NCBI GenBank assembly: GCA_051891935.1
Contig: JBJFFR010000169.1
Span: 1-29,783 of the forward strand
DNA: 29,783 bases
Direction of reading: 5' to 3'
Origin: UMGS363 sp051891935
GTDB taxonomy: Bacteria; Bacillota; Clostridia; Oscillospirales; Ruminococcaceae
Every line of letters starts with the position of its first letter. Positions within the stretch are counted from its first letter, which is position 1. Position numbers and translations under genes: made by a program. The notes below the pieces were generated by a model, which was not told the DNA's origin, ran no database searches, and was given only the letters and a program-made list of their open reading frames with translations. Shown here piece after piece: positions 14,754 through 22,448 of this stretch.

Positions 14754-15404
14754 TCAGTTTTCGTCTTCAAATGTGGTAAGACCATAGGAAAGCGTCATTA
14801 TACTGTCGCCGAGATGAACATTCTTTACGACAATATTTTTATGAGCGACCGCAAGGTCAAAATGGCTGAAATTCCAGAACGCTTTTATACCGAGGGAAAC
14901 AAGCTTATCCGCATATTCCTGTGCAGCGGACTTCGGAATACATAATATCGCTATTTCAGGCTTGTTTTCGTTGATAAAGCTTTCCATACGGCTTATGTGC
15001 ATTACCGACAGATCGGCGACCTTCTCATTTTCCTTGCGCAGATCGCTGTCAAAGATACCGATAAGCTCCCAGCCGTATTCACTGAAATTCATGTGGCTCG
15101 CGATCGCCTTTCCGAGATTTCCCGCACCGAAAAGCACAGCCTTGTATCCTCTGTCAATGCCGAGGATCTTTCCTATCTCGGTTCGAAGTTCTACCAGGTT
15201 GTATCCATAGCCCTGCTGACCGAAACCACCGAAGCAGTTCAGATCCTGACGGATCTGTGAAGCAGTGAGTGACATTTTTTCAGCAAGCTCCCCTGACGAA
15301 CTGCGAACAACTCCCTGTTTTATAAGCTCGCCGATAAATCTGTAATATCTCGGCAGGCGTTTAATTACCGATGATGATATCTCGGATCTCTTTGGTTTCT
15401 GCAT
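14754..15404 (-). CDS. rex: Redox-sensing transcriptional repressor Rex
   Basis: A 216-residue dimeric repressor that senses the NADH/NAD+ ratio and controls fermentation genes in anaerobic Firmicutes. The N-terminal winged helix (about residues 6-80) includes ISSSVIKRLPRYYRFIGELIKQG, LTASQIRQDLNCFGGFGQQGYGYNV-type sequence (here ending YGYNLVEL). The Rossmann NAD(H) domain starts with AVLFGAGNLGKAIASH (GxGxxG) and IGIFDSD. The C-terminal swap helix holds FWNFSHFDL. ATG 15404 is preceded by GGGAGAGAAG. No clear promoter is visible between it and icd, so it may be read through from the acn-icd cluster or start within the repeat at 15431-15531. Confidence 0.95.
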   Translation of the reverse strand: MQKPKRSEISSSVIKRLPRYYRFIGELIKQGVVRSSSGELAEKMSLTASQIRQDLNCFGGFGQQGYGYNLVELRTEIGKILGIDRGYKAVLFGAGNLGKAIASHMNFSEYGWELIGIFDSDLRKENEKVADLSVMHISRMESFINENKPEIAILCIPKSAAQEYADKLVSLGIKAFWNFSHFDLAVAHKNIVVKNVHLGDSIMTLSYGLTTFEDEN

Positions 15405-15430
15405 TTACAACTTCTCTCCCGATTTACATT

Positions 15431-15531
15431 TGGGGTTCCCGAAAAACTTGACATGATCATTTCCTTCTATGCCCTGCATCAAACGGTGCAGGGCATAGGA
15501 AAATACCGTAAAAAAGCTTTTCGAGGTTCCA
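15431..15531. repeat. Short palindromic element between icd and rex, related in its ends to repeat N
   Basis: The left end GGGGTTCCCGAAAAAC and the right end, read on the minus strand, GGAACCTCGAAAAGC resemble the two ends of repeat N (GGGTTCTCTAAAAACC and GGGAACCTCTAAAAACC at 27374-27583), including the same left/right asymmetry. In the middle is a hairpin with a 12-bp perfect stem CTATGCCCTGCA/TGCAGGGCATAG (about 15468-15498). No T-run directly follows the hairpin on either strand, so it is a poor terminator, although it sits where the icd terminator should be. Confidence 0.5.
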
Positions 15532-15534
15532 AAT

Positions 15535-16746
15535 TTACATAAGCTTTGCCAAACGCTCGTTTACTGCAACAAGGAAAGCTTCTGTATCAACCTTTTTCTT
15601 GTTCGGAATGGAGGAAAGCGCTTCGAGGTCGCCTGTCATAATACCTTCTTCGATAGTGCTGATAGTTGCCTTTTCAAGATTGTCAGCATATCGCATAAGC
15701 TCGCTGTTGTTGTCCAGCTCGCCTCTCTTGCGGAGTGCACCCGACCAAGCGAATATTGTAGCAACGCTGTTTGTTGATGTTGTTTCGCCCTTGAGATACT
15801 TATAATAATGACGCTGAACGGTTCCGTGTGCAGCTTCATATTCATAAACGCCGCTCGGAGAAACGAGAACGGAGGTCATCATAGCAAGGCTTCCGTAAGC
15901 GGTAGCTACCATATCGGACATTACATCGCCGTCATAGTTCTTGCAAGCCCAGATATATCCGCCGTTTGAACGGATAACTCTTGCAACTGCGTCATCAATG
16001 AGCGTATAGAAATATTCGATTCCAAGTTCTTCAAACTTTGCCTTGTATTCATTCTCGTAGATCTCTGCAAAGATGTCCTTGAAGCGGTGGTCATACTTCT
16101 TGGAGATAGTGTCCTTTGTTGCGAACCAGAGATCCTGTTTTGTGTCAACAGCAAAGTTGAAGCAAGCTCTTGCAAAGCTTGAAATAGACTTGTCCGTATT
16201 GTGAAGGCCCTGGATGATGCCATCTGTGTCCTTGAATTCGTGGATAAGAGCACGTTCCTCGCTGCCGTCCTTGTTTGTAACGACAAGCTCTGCCTTTGCA
16301 CCCTCGGCAACACGAAGCTCGGTGTTCTTGTAAACATCGCCATAAGCATGACGGGCAATTGTGATAGGCTTTGTCCAGGTCGGGATATATGGAGTGATGC
16401 CCTTAACGATGATAGGTGTACGGAAAACTGTACCGTCAAGGATAGCTCTGATCGTGCCGTTAGGCGACTTCCACATTTCCTTGAGGTTATATTCGGTCAT
16501 ACGGGCAGCGTTCGGAGTAATGGTTGCACACTTTACAGCAACGCCGTACTTCTTGGTAGCCTCTGCGGAATCAACAGTTACCTTATCATCGGTAGCATTT
16601 CTGTTTTCGAGTCCGAGGTCGTAGTATTCTGTATTAAGGTCAACGTAAGGAAGAATAAGAATATCCTTTATCATTTTCCAGATAATACGGGTCATTTCGT
16701 CGCCGTCCATTTCGACAAGCGGTGTAGTCATTTTGATCTTTTCCAT
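15535..16746 (-). CDS. icd: NADP-dependent isocitrate dehydrogenase, dimeric eukaryote-type
   Basis: A 403-residue enzyme converting isocitrate to 2-oxoglutarate and CO2 with NADP+. It begins with MTTPLVEMDGDEMTRIIWKMIKD, typical of the type II (eukaryotic cytosolic and some bacterial) homodimeric family. It has CATITPNAARMTEYNLKEMWKSPNGTIR (substrate-binding serine and arginines), GTVFRTPI, ARHAYGDVYKNTE, the metal-binding NYDGDVMSDMVATAYGSLAMM and the coenzyme-binding EAAHGTVQRHYYKY. It differs clearly from the Escherichia coli-type Icd. AAGGAGG lies about 8 bases before ATG 16746. It is the last gene of the acn cluster, 18 bases after the TraX-like gene. Confidence 0.95.
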   Translation of the reverse strand: MEKIKMTTPLVEMDGDEMTRIIWKMIKDILILPYVDLNTEYYDLGLENRNATDDKVTVDSAEATKKYGVAVKCATITPNAARMTEYNLKEMWKSPNGTIRAILDGTVFRTPIIVKGITPYIPTWTKPITIARHAYGDVYKNTELRVAEGAKAELVVTNKDGSEERALIHEFKDTDGIIQGLHNTDKSISSFARACFNFAVDTKQDLWFATKDTISKKYDHRFKDIFAEIYENEYKAKFEELGIEYFYTLIDDAVARVIRSNGGYIWACKNYDGDVMSDMVATAYGSLAMMTSVLVSPSGVYEYEAAHGTVQRHYYKYLKGETTSTNSVATIFAWSGALRKRGELDNNSELMRYADNLEKATISTIEEGIMTGDLEALSSIPNKKKVDTEAFLVAVNERLAKLM

Positions 16747-16764
16747 AATAAAAACCTCCTTGAT

Positions 16765-17559
16765 TTATACCAGGACGTACCATTTTAATACGCCCAACAA
16801 CAACATATGTGCAGGATAAAAAACATAGAAAAACCATTTATTGAATTTGCCGCTCCTGCCCTTTTCACCGTTATAAAAATAAAGCGGAACAAGAGCAAGC
16901 ACAACGCCGTACTGGAACCAGTTATTTACAAATCCGTCCGTCAGAAGCAATATCATCAACGTCATAAGAACCGTCGATGAAATGATAAACGCTGCCGCCT
17001 GCTTTTTGAAGCTTCCTCTGTACTTGTCAAACAGAAGACCCCATACGATCGGGAAAAAGAACCAATCGCCTAATAATGAAGCAAAGCAGATAAAAACGAC
17101 CAATATAACCTTTACGGGCTTTTTCAGCGTTTCGGAATGCATCGTTTTCAGCGAAAGCAGCGTCAGGAAAAATGTGTAGATAACACCCTGCATCGGGTTA
17201 AAATACATATTTCCGTCATCGAATACTAACGGAGTCAGGTTGCCTGTTTCCATAAAGATAAAAGGTAACCACGAAGCCGCAGCAAAAAATGCAAGCCTTA
17301 GCAGATATTTATTCACATTTCTTGTGTAATGATAGCCTTCAACAATGAAATATGTCATTATCGGTGCGGTCATTCTGCCGATAAGGTGCATTATGCAGCT
17401 AAGAACAGAATTTTTATCCACAAAACACCATGCTATATGATCGATAAGCATTGCAAAAGCAGCAAAATACTTTATGATATCCGAAGAAATACAAGCACCC
17501 TTGCGTGTTTGCAGCTGTGTTTCGTTTGTCTGTTTGTCAAGTGTTGTTATGTCGCTCAT
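16765..17559 (-). CDS. TraX-family membrane protein
   Basis: A 264-residue polytopic membrane protein of the TraX family (PF05857). After a hydrophilic N-terminus of about 20 residues come LKYFAAFAMLIDHIAW-like sequence (here IIKYFAAFAMLIDHIAWCF), IGRMTAPIMTYFIVEGYHYTRNVNKYLLRLAFFA and, at the end, KWFFYVFYPAHMLLLGVLKW. These are hallmark stretches of TraX. About eight membrane segments are expected. TraX of F-plasmid acetylates pilin, but chromosomal homologues are common in Firmicutes and their substrate is unknown; some acylate surface molecules. It lies between the DUF3795-like gene and icd on one strand with short gaps, so it is probably co-transcribed with TCA-cycle genes, which is unusual. 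Confidence 0.87.
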   Translation of the reverse strand: MSDITTLDKQTNETQLQTRKGACISSDIIKYFAAFAMLIDHIAWCFVDKNSVLSCIMHLIGRMTAPIMTYFIVEGYHYTRNVNKYLLRLAFFAAASWLPFIFMETGNLTPLVFDDGNMYFNPMQGVIYTFFLTLLSLKTMHSETLKKPVKVILVVFICFASLLGDWFFFPIVWGLLFDKYRGSFKKQAAAFIISSTVLMTLMILLLTDGFVNNWFQYGVVLALVPLYFYNGEKGRSGKFNKWFFYVFYPAHMLLLGVLKWYVLV

Positions 17560-17574
17560 TTTTGTAAACTCCTG

Positions 17575-18006
17575 TCATTTTTTATTGTCGATATTGATAA
17601 GAACAGCTATACCCGTTCCGACGATCACTCCGCAGACAATAAACGCCGCATACATCCCCTGCCAAGCGCCGATAACAGCACCAAACACAACTCCGAGCGA
17701 TACTCCGAGCAGAATGTTTTTCAGCTTTTTGTCTTTTACAGAACCGGTTTCGTCCGCCCATTTTTTTGCGTTAAGAAGCCGTTCGCCGTCATCGCCGAGC
17801 TCTTCGTCAAATGAGATCTCGCGAACCATTTCACACGGGAAATCGGGGCATAGTCCGCAGTGCTCCAGCTTTTTCTCTTCACAGCATTCCTTCAGCTCGC
17901 ACTTTTCGCCCCAATAGCCGCTCTGCATCTCATTACAGCCGAGGCAGCCGAACTCTTCACGCCGACTGCACACGCTGCAATTTGCGCCGCATTTTGAACA
18001 GCACAT
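17575..18006 (-). CDS. Cysteine-rich DUF3795-like protein with C-terminal membrane segment
   Basis: A 143-residue protein. The first 58 residues hold 13 cysteines, including CxxxC, CxxC (CSVC, CLGC, CGLC) and FPC patterns with a YWGEKC motif. This matches the DUF3795-type cysteine cluster, which probably binds zinc or an iron-sulfur cluster. Residues about 60-95 are charged, and about 98-138 form one long or two short hydrophobic segments rich in glycine (LKNILLGVSLGVVFGAVIGAW and following), placing it in the membrane. The ATG lies 4 bases after the acn stop with no clear ribosome site, so translation is probably coupled to acn. The function is unknown. Confidence 0.8.
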   Translation of the reverse strand: MCCSKCGANCSVCSRREEFGCLGCNEMQSGYWGEKCELKECCEEKKLEHCGLCPDFPCEMVREISFDEELGDDGERLLNAKKWADETGSVKDKKLKNILLGVSLGVVFGAVIGAWQGMYAAFIVCGVIVGTGIAVLINIDNKK

Positions 18007-18010
18007 TTTT

Positions 18011-19948
18011 TTACTTTAAGCTCTCTCTTGTATAGTCAAGAAGTCCGCCTGCGAGGATGATATCCTTTGTTCTGCCTGTAAGCTCGCAGAGAACAGGGAT
18101 ATCTTCGCCCGTTGTCTTGTTCTTTACAGTAAGCTCGGACTTGCCGTTCTCAACTGCTGCACGAACATCTGCGATCTCGAGAACATCGTCCTGTGAGATC
18201 TTGTCATAATCAGCTTCGTTTACAAATGTAAGAGGAAGAATTCCTGCATTGATGAGGTTCGAACGGTGGATACGCGCAAAGCTCTTTACAAGAACTGCCT
18301 TTACGCCGAGGTGGAGAGGAGCAAGTGCTGCGTGTTCACGGGATGAACCCTGACCGTAGTTTGCACCGCCGACAATGATGCTCTTTCCATAGCTTTCAGC
18401 TCTTTCGGGGAACTTTTCATCGCATACAGTGAAGCAGAACTTGGAAATTGCAGGGATATTTGAACGGAGAGGAAGGATCTTTGCACCTGCAGGCATAATG
18501 TGGTCTGTGGTTATGTTGTCGCCGACCTTGAGCGAGCACTTTGCTTCGATGCTGTCTGCAAGAGGAGCTGTCTTCGGGAAAGGCTTGATATTCGGTCCGC
18601 GGAGGATCTCAACCTTATCCATTTCTGCTTCGGAAGCAGGAGGAACGACCATATTGTCATTGATAACGAATTCCTCGGGAAGCTTGAATTCAGGCATTTC
18701 GCCGAGCTCTCTCGGGTCGGAAAGAACGCCCTTGATTGCGGAATAAGCAGCCATTTCGGGAGATACGAGGTAGATCTGACCGTCCTTTGTTCCGCTTCTG
18801 CCCTCAAAGTTTCTGTTGAAGGTACGGAGTGAGATACCCTTTGAATTAGGCGACTGACCCATACCGATGCAGGGACCGCAAGCACTTTCGAGAACTCTTG
18901 CACCTGCGTCAATGATATCTGCAAGAGCGCCGTTTTCAGCAAGCATATTGAGAACCTGCTTTGAGCCAGGAGCGATAGCAAGGGAAACATCGGGGTGAAC
19001 TGTCTTTCCTTTGAGGATATATGCGACCTTCATCATATCCATAAGTGAGCTGTTTGTGCAGGAACCGATGCAGACCTGATCTATCTTCATACCCTTGAGG
19101 TCGTCTGCGGATTTGATATTGTCGGGAGAATGGGGACAAGCTGCAAGAGGTGCAAGCTTTGAAAGGTCGATCTCGATAGTTTCATCATAAACTGCATCGG
19201 GATCGGCAGAAAGCTCTGTCCAAACCTCTTCACGCTTCTGTGCTTTAAGGAACTGCTTTGTGATCTCATCGGACGGGAATATGGATGTTGTTGCGCCAAG
19301 CTCTGCGCCCATATTTGTAATAGTTGCACGCTCGGGAACGGAAAGTGTCTTTACGCCTTCGCCTGTGTATTCGATGATCTTGCCGACGCCGCCCTTTACG
19401 GACATGATGCGGAGAACTTCAAGAATAACATCCTTTGCAGCGACCCACGGAGAGAGCTTGCCTGTAAGCTTAACATTAACGATCTTCGGATATGTAATGT
19501 AGTATGCGCCGCCGCCCATTGCAACAGCAACATCAAGTCCGCCTGCTCCGATAGCGATCATACCAAGTCCGCCGCCTGTGGGAGTATGGCTGTCTGAACC
19601 GATGAGTGTCTTTCCCGGGATTCCGAAGCGTTCAAGGTGTACCTGGTGACAGATACCGTTTCCGGGACGTGAGAAATAAATACCATGCTTCTTTGCAACC
19701 GAACCGATGAAACGGTGGTCATCAGCATTCTCAAAGCCCGACTGGAGAGTATTATGATCAATATAAGCGACAGAACGCTCTGTTTTAACTCTCGGAACAC
19801 CCATTGCCTCAAATTCAAGGTACGCCATTGTGCCTGTTGCATCCTGAGTAAGAGTCTGATCAATTCTGATACCGATTTCCTTTCCTTTCACGAACTCACC
19901 GTCAACAACGTGAGCCTTAAGGATCTTTTCTGCAAGAGTAAGTCCCAT
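18011..19948 (-). CDS. acn: Aconitate hydratase
   Basis: A 645-residue iron-sulfur enzyme that interconverts citrate and isocitrate. The length fits the short bacterial/mitochondrial-like aconitase type rather than the roughly 890-residue AcnA. Cluster ligands are in VCIGSCTNSS and ESACGPCIGMGQSP. Other signatures are YIDHNTLQ, GSDSHTPTGGGLGMIAIGAGG, GDNITTDHIMPAG and GGANYGQGSSREHAALAP (swivel domain). ATG 19948 follows AAGGAAG by 8 bases. It is the first gene of the cluster acn, DUF3795-like, traX-like, icd, and has a strong promoter and a 5' leader hairpin. Together with Icd it makes 2-oxoglutarate for glutamate synthesis. Confidence 0.95.
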   Translation of the reverse strand: MGLTLAEKILKAHVVDGEFVKGKEIGIRIDQTLTQDATGTMAYLEFEAMGVPRVKTERSVAYIDHNTLQSGFENADDHRFIGSVAKKHGIYFSRPGNGICHQVHLERFGIPGKTLIGSDSHTPTGGGLGMIAIGAGGLDVAVAMGGGAYYITYPKIVNVKLTGKLSPWVAAKDVILEVLRIMSVKGGVGKIIEYTGEGVKTLSVPERATITNMGAELGATTSIFPSDEITKQFLKAQKREEVWTELSADPDAVYDETIEIDLSKLAPLAACPHSPDNIKSADDLKGMKIDQVCIGSCTNSSLMDMMKVAYILKGKTVHPDVSLAIAPGSKQVLNMLAENGALADIIDAGARVLESACGPCIGMGQSPNSKGISLRTFNRNFEGRSGTKDGQIYLVSPEMAAYSAIKGVLSDPRELGEMPEFKLPEEFVINDNMVVPPASEAEMDKVEILRGPNIKPFPKTAPLADSIEAKCSLKVGDNITTDHIMPAGAKILPLRSNIPAISKFCFTVCDEKFPERAESYGKSIIVGGANYGQGSSREHAALAPLHLGVKAVLVKSFARIHRSNLINAGILPLTFVNEADYDKISQDDVLEIADVRAAVENGKSELTVKNKTTGEDIPVLCELTGRTKDIILAGGLLDYTRESLK

Positions 19949-19966
19949 AGTTAAAACTTCCTTTCC

Positions 19967-20001
19967 GGACTGATCTGATTCAAAAATGAATTTTTCAGTC
20001 C
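19967..20001 (-). promoter_or_regulatory. Leader stem-loop of acn mRNA
   Basis: GGACTGA and TCAGTCC (19995-20001 and 19967-19973) form a 7-bp base, with an inner 5-bp stem ATTCA/TGAAT. The hairpin ends 5-6 bases upstream of the acn ribosome binding site, in the transcribed leader. It could influence translation or mRNA stability; no function is shown. Confidence 0.45.
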
Positions 20002-20022
20002 AATAAAAATTATTACAATTAC

Positions 20023-20051
20023 ATTATACTTTAAATAGAGTCAATTGTCAA
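20023..20051 (-). promoter_or_regulatory. Consensus promoter of the acn-icd cluster
   Basis: On the minus strand perfect TTGACA (20051-20046) and TATAAT (20028-20023) with a 17-base spacer. No Rex-type palindrome overlaps it. Confidence 0.88.
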
Positions 20052-20142
20052 GAATTTATCAAAGATTTCTGTATTAAAGTTTTAAAGCAGATATCCAATA
20101 AAAAGCGGAAAGAAATTAATCCATTGTAAAACGTCAAATGTA

Positions 20143-20171
20143 TTGAAAACAGCGTTTTTTTATGCTATAAT
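20143..20171 (+). promoter_or_regulatory. Promoter of cdd and the deacetylase gene
   Basis: TTGAAA (20143-20148) and TATAAT (20166-20171) with a 17-base spacer and an extended -10 TGC. Confidence 0.83.
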
Positions 20172-20194
20172 CATAAAAAAGGAGCGTGGACATT

Positions 20195-20575
20195 ATGACA
20201 GACAGAGAACTTATCAAAATTTCCAAGACTGCGCAGCAATTCGCTTACGCGCCGTATTCAAAATTTAAGGTTGGGGCTGCGCTGCTCTGCAATGACGGAA
20301 GCGTCTTCACAGGCTGCAATATTGAGAATGCGACCTACGGAGCGACCAACTGTGCCGAGCGCACCGCTGTTTTCAAGGCTGTATCGGAAGGAAAGCGTGA
20401 TTTTGACTCTATCGCCATTACATCGTCGGGCGACGGACTGACATTTCCCTGCGGAATATGCAGACAGGTGCTTGCCGAGTTTTCACCCGATATAAAAATA
20501 ATTCTTGAAGATGAAAACGGTGAAATGCATACATTTACGCTTCCGGAGCTTCTCCCCCACTCATTTTCACTTTGA
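20195..20575 (+). CDS. cdd: Cytidine deaminase
   Basis: A 126-residue zinc enzyme that deaminates cytidine and deoxycytidine to uridine forms in pyrimidine salvage. It has the N-terminal APYSKFKVGAALL, the catalytic CNIENATYGATNCAERTAV (zinc Cys plus the Glu of AE) and the zinc pair in FPCGICRQVLAEF. The size is that of the homotetrameric class. ATG 20195 is about 10 bases after AGGAG; the frame also offers a GTG at 20186, but it is only one base from the ribosome site. The deacetylase gene follows 50 bases later without a clear promoter, so they may be co-transcribed. Confidence 0.94.
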   Translation: MTDRELIKISKTAQQFAYAPYSKFKVGAALLCNDGSVFTGCNIENATYGATNCAERTAVFKAVSEGKRDFDSIAITSSGDGLTFPCGICRQVLAEFSPDIKIILEDENGEMHTFTLPELLPHSFSL

Positions 20576-20625
20576 TATACGCAACTCGTTTGATAACAAT
20601 ACAATATAATAAAAGGAGAAAAAAT

Positions 20626-21414
20626 ATGAAAAAGCTTATACCTATCATTGTTTCCGCTCTTCTGGCATTGACCGCCTGCACTGCTGCCGAAGCCGATGCT
20701 AAAAGTACAGAAACAACATCGGAAACAACACAAACTCAAATTCAGACCGAAAGTACCGTCACCGCATTATCATACGAGATCGACCCGAGCAAGCCGCTCT
20801 GCGCACTAACCTTTGACGACGGTCCGAACGATACAACAACTGTTCAGGTACTCGATATTCTTGAAAAGTACCAAGTCCCCGCATCATTTTTCCTTGTCGG
20901 CAACAACATAACTGCCGCTTCGGAGGAAGTTGTAAAACGTGCATACGATATGGGCTGTGAGATAGACAATCACTCAAAAACTCATTCTTATATGAATCAG
21001 ATGACGCAGGAGGAAATATCAGCCGAGGTCAGCTTTGTTTCCGATAAGGTAAAGGAAATAACGGGCGAACCGACAAAATTCTTCCGTCCTCCGTATATTG
21101 CGGTAAGCAATGAAATGTACGAAGCGATAGAAATGCCCTTTATCTGCGGCATCGGCTGCAACGACTGGGATCAGAAAGTCACCGTTCAGCAGCGTATCGA
21201 CAACACACTAAAGCAGGTCAAGGACGGAACTATAATCCTTCTTCATGATGCCGCAGGAAATTTCCAGACCGTTGAAGCACTTGACACTATTATCCCTTCA
21301 CTCATAGACGAGGGATATCAGTTTGTCACCGTTTCCGAATTGTTTGAAGCGAAGGGTATAGAGATCAGCGGTGAAGATATGAATTTATACACCGTTGTTC
21401 AATCATTAACATGA
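20626..21414 (+). CDS. Polysaccharide deacetylase lipoprotein (CE4, NodB domain)
   Basis: A 262-residue exported protein. The lipoprotein signal ends in a classic lipobox, LTAC, with the anchor at Cys18. A Thr/Ser/Gln-rich linker (about residues 19-48) follows, then a NodB domain. All CE4 motifs are visible: LTFDDGPND (catalytic and metal Asp), the metal histidines in NHSKTH, FRPPY, CNDWDQ, and IILLHD near the end. It should remove acetyl groups from peptidoglycan GlcNAc/MurNAc or from another N-acetyl glycan at the cell surface, often a lysozyme-resistance step. ATG 20626 follows AAAAGGAG. A weak 8-bp hairpin (21426-21433 with 21446-21453) lies after the stop but lacks a T-run. Confidence 0.92.
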   Translation: MKKLIPIIVSALLALTACTAAEADAKSTETTSETTQTQIQTESTVTALSYEIDPSKPLCALTFDDGPNDTTTVQVLDILEKYQVPASFFLVGNNITAASEEVVKRAYDMGCEIDNHSKTHSYMNQMTQEEISAEVSFVSDKVKEITGEPTKFFRPPYIAVSNEMYEAIEMPFICGIGCNDWDQKVTVQQRIDNTLKQVKDGTIILLHDAAGNFQTVEALDTIIPSLIDEGYQFVTVSELFEAKGIEISGEDMNLYTVVQSLT

Positions 21415-21462
21415 TCAATTTTCGGTCAAAAATCTGTTATTCCATATTTTTGATGCGAACTC

Positions 21463-21491
21463 TTGACAAAAAGCTTTTTTTATGATAAAAT
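21463..21491 (+). promoter_or_regulatory. Promoter of tRNA-Leu
   Basis: TTGACA (21463-21468) and TAAAAT (21486-21491) with a 17-base spacer, about 40 bases before the mature tRNA. Confidence 0.82.
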
Positions 21492-21501
21492 ATCAAAAGT
21501 T

Positions 21502-21527
21502 AACAGCAGAGTTGTTCTTCTGCTGTT
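21502..21527 (+). other. Hairpin in the tRNA-Leu precursor leader
   Basis: AACAGCAGA (21502-21510) pairs perfectly with TCTGCTGTT (21519-21527), starting a few bases after the expected transcription start and ending 5 bases before the tRNA. It would form the 5' end of the pre-tRNA and be removed by RNase P. Confidence 0.55.
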
Positions 21528-21532
21528 CTTTT

Positions 21533-21619
21533 GCCGGTGTGATGGAATTGGCAGACGTGCTGGACTCAAAATCCTGTGGTAGTGATACCGTACCGGTTCG
21601 ACCCCGGTCACCGGCACCA
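21533..21619 (+). tRNA. tRNA-Leu (anticodon CAA)
   Basis: An 87-base class II tRNA with encoded CCA. The acceptor stem GCCGGTG pairs with CACCGGC, the discriminator is A, and the T arm is ACCGG-TTCGACC-CCGGT. The variable arm GGTA-GTGA-TACC is long, as expected for leucine. The anticodon loop CTCAAAA reads UUG codons. The anticodon stem CTGGA/TCCTG contains one T-T mismatch. TrmL, encoded at 11630, methylates wobble bases of tRNA-Leu in its known members. Confidence 0.95.
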
Positions 21620-21626
21620 ATTCAGA

Positions 21627-21673
21627 ACAACCGTGTTCCCGATGTATCTGGTCGGGTACACGGTTGTTTTTTT
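21627..21673 (+). terminator. Intrinsic terminator after tRNA-Leu
   Basis: A long stem (ACAACCGTGT...TCCCGA pairing with TCGGG...TACACGGTTGT) followed by T7. Confidence 0.9.
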
Positions 21674-21706
21674 GTCAGAAACATAGTTATTTTTGGCAGA
21701 AATGTA

Positions 21707-21735
21707 TTGTGTTTTGCTGAAAAAAGTGTTATAAT
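21707..21735 (+). promoter_or_regulatory. Promoter of the tandem RCK genes
   Basis: TTGTGT (21707-21712) and a perfect TATAAT (21730-21735) with a 17-base spacer. Confidence 0.7.
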
Positions 21736-21772
21736 TAAGATATATTTATCCATTGAAAGGACAGCTTTTTCT

Positions 21773-22393
21773 ATGAATATACTTGTAGTCGGCTGCGGAA
21801 CGCTCGGATCGAATCTTTGCAATGCGCTCTCCGATCTCGGACACGAAATATCCGTTATTGCAGGATCGCACGATGAGTTTTCCAATTTATCCCCGGATTT
21901 TACAGGCTATACAACGGTCGGAGTTGCAATTGACAGAGATACTCTCCGTGCGGCAGGTATCGAAAACTGTGACGCTGTTGCGGCAGTGACCTCCGATGAC
22001 AACGTGAACCTTATGGTAGTCCAGATAGCAAAACAGTTTTTCGGCATAGATCAGGCTTATGCAAGAGTAAACGACCCCATCAAGAGCCGTGTTTTTTCAA
22101 AAATAGGTCCAAAGACGATCTGCCCCACAAATACAACCGTTGAATCGTTCATCTCCTCACTCACCGAACCGAGCGATTCACAGAGCATTGTCATCAACGG
22201 ACATTCGGTCGTTATAAGCTGCATCGAAGTTGATAAAAAAATGATCGGTCACAGATTGAGCGACTTCACACTTGAACCTAATGAAACTGTTATCGCCATT
22301 GAACACGAAGACAGCACAATAAGAGGAGTTTTCCTCTCAAACTATGAGATCGCAAAGGGTGACAGCCTTATCTGTGCAAAGTTTGTCAACTGA
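21773..22393 (+). CDS. TrkA/KtrA-like RCK protein, first of a tandem pair
   Basis: A 206-residue cytosolic gating subunit for a K+ uptake system. The Rossmann domain (about residues 1-125) begins MNILVVGCGTLGSNL (GxGxxG). A short TrkA_C-type domain follows (ISCIEVDKKMIGHRLSDFTLEPNETVIAIEHE). Unlike its neighbour, it lacks an acidic residue at the end of strand 2 (VIAGSHDEF where VIEINKS or VIDxD is usual) and lacks the GDATN motif. Nucleotide binding may therefore be altered. ATG 21773 is 11 bases after AAAGGA. A longer open frame from 21482 runs through tRNA-Leu and is not real. No membrane partner (TrkH/KtrB) is in the window. Confidence 0.85.
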   Translation: MNILVVGCGTLGSNLCNALSDLGHEISVIAGSHDEFSNLSPDFTGYTTVGVAIDRDTLRAAGIENCDAVAAVTSDDNVNLMVVQIAKQFFGIDQAYARVNDPIKSRVFSKIGPKTICPTNTTVESFISSLTEPSDSQSIVINGHSVVISCIEVDKKMIGHRLSDFTLEPNETVIAIEHEDSTIRGVFLSNYEIAKGDSLICAKFVN

Positions 22394-22448
22394 GTTTATT
22401 AATCAGCAAAATTTATATAGCAGATAAGCTTATTAAGGAGAAAGCTCT

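Noticed and set aside
20572..20625. Upstream extension of the deacetylase and a TATAAT at 20605-20610 as its promoter
   Set aside because: The extension overlaps the cdd stop. The TATAAT is too close to the ribosome site and has no -35 at a 17-base distance.
21482..21772. Long in-frame 5' extension of the first RCK gene
   Set aside because: It reads through the tRNA-Leu gene, its terminator and the RCK promoter, and the homology starts only at ATG 21773.
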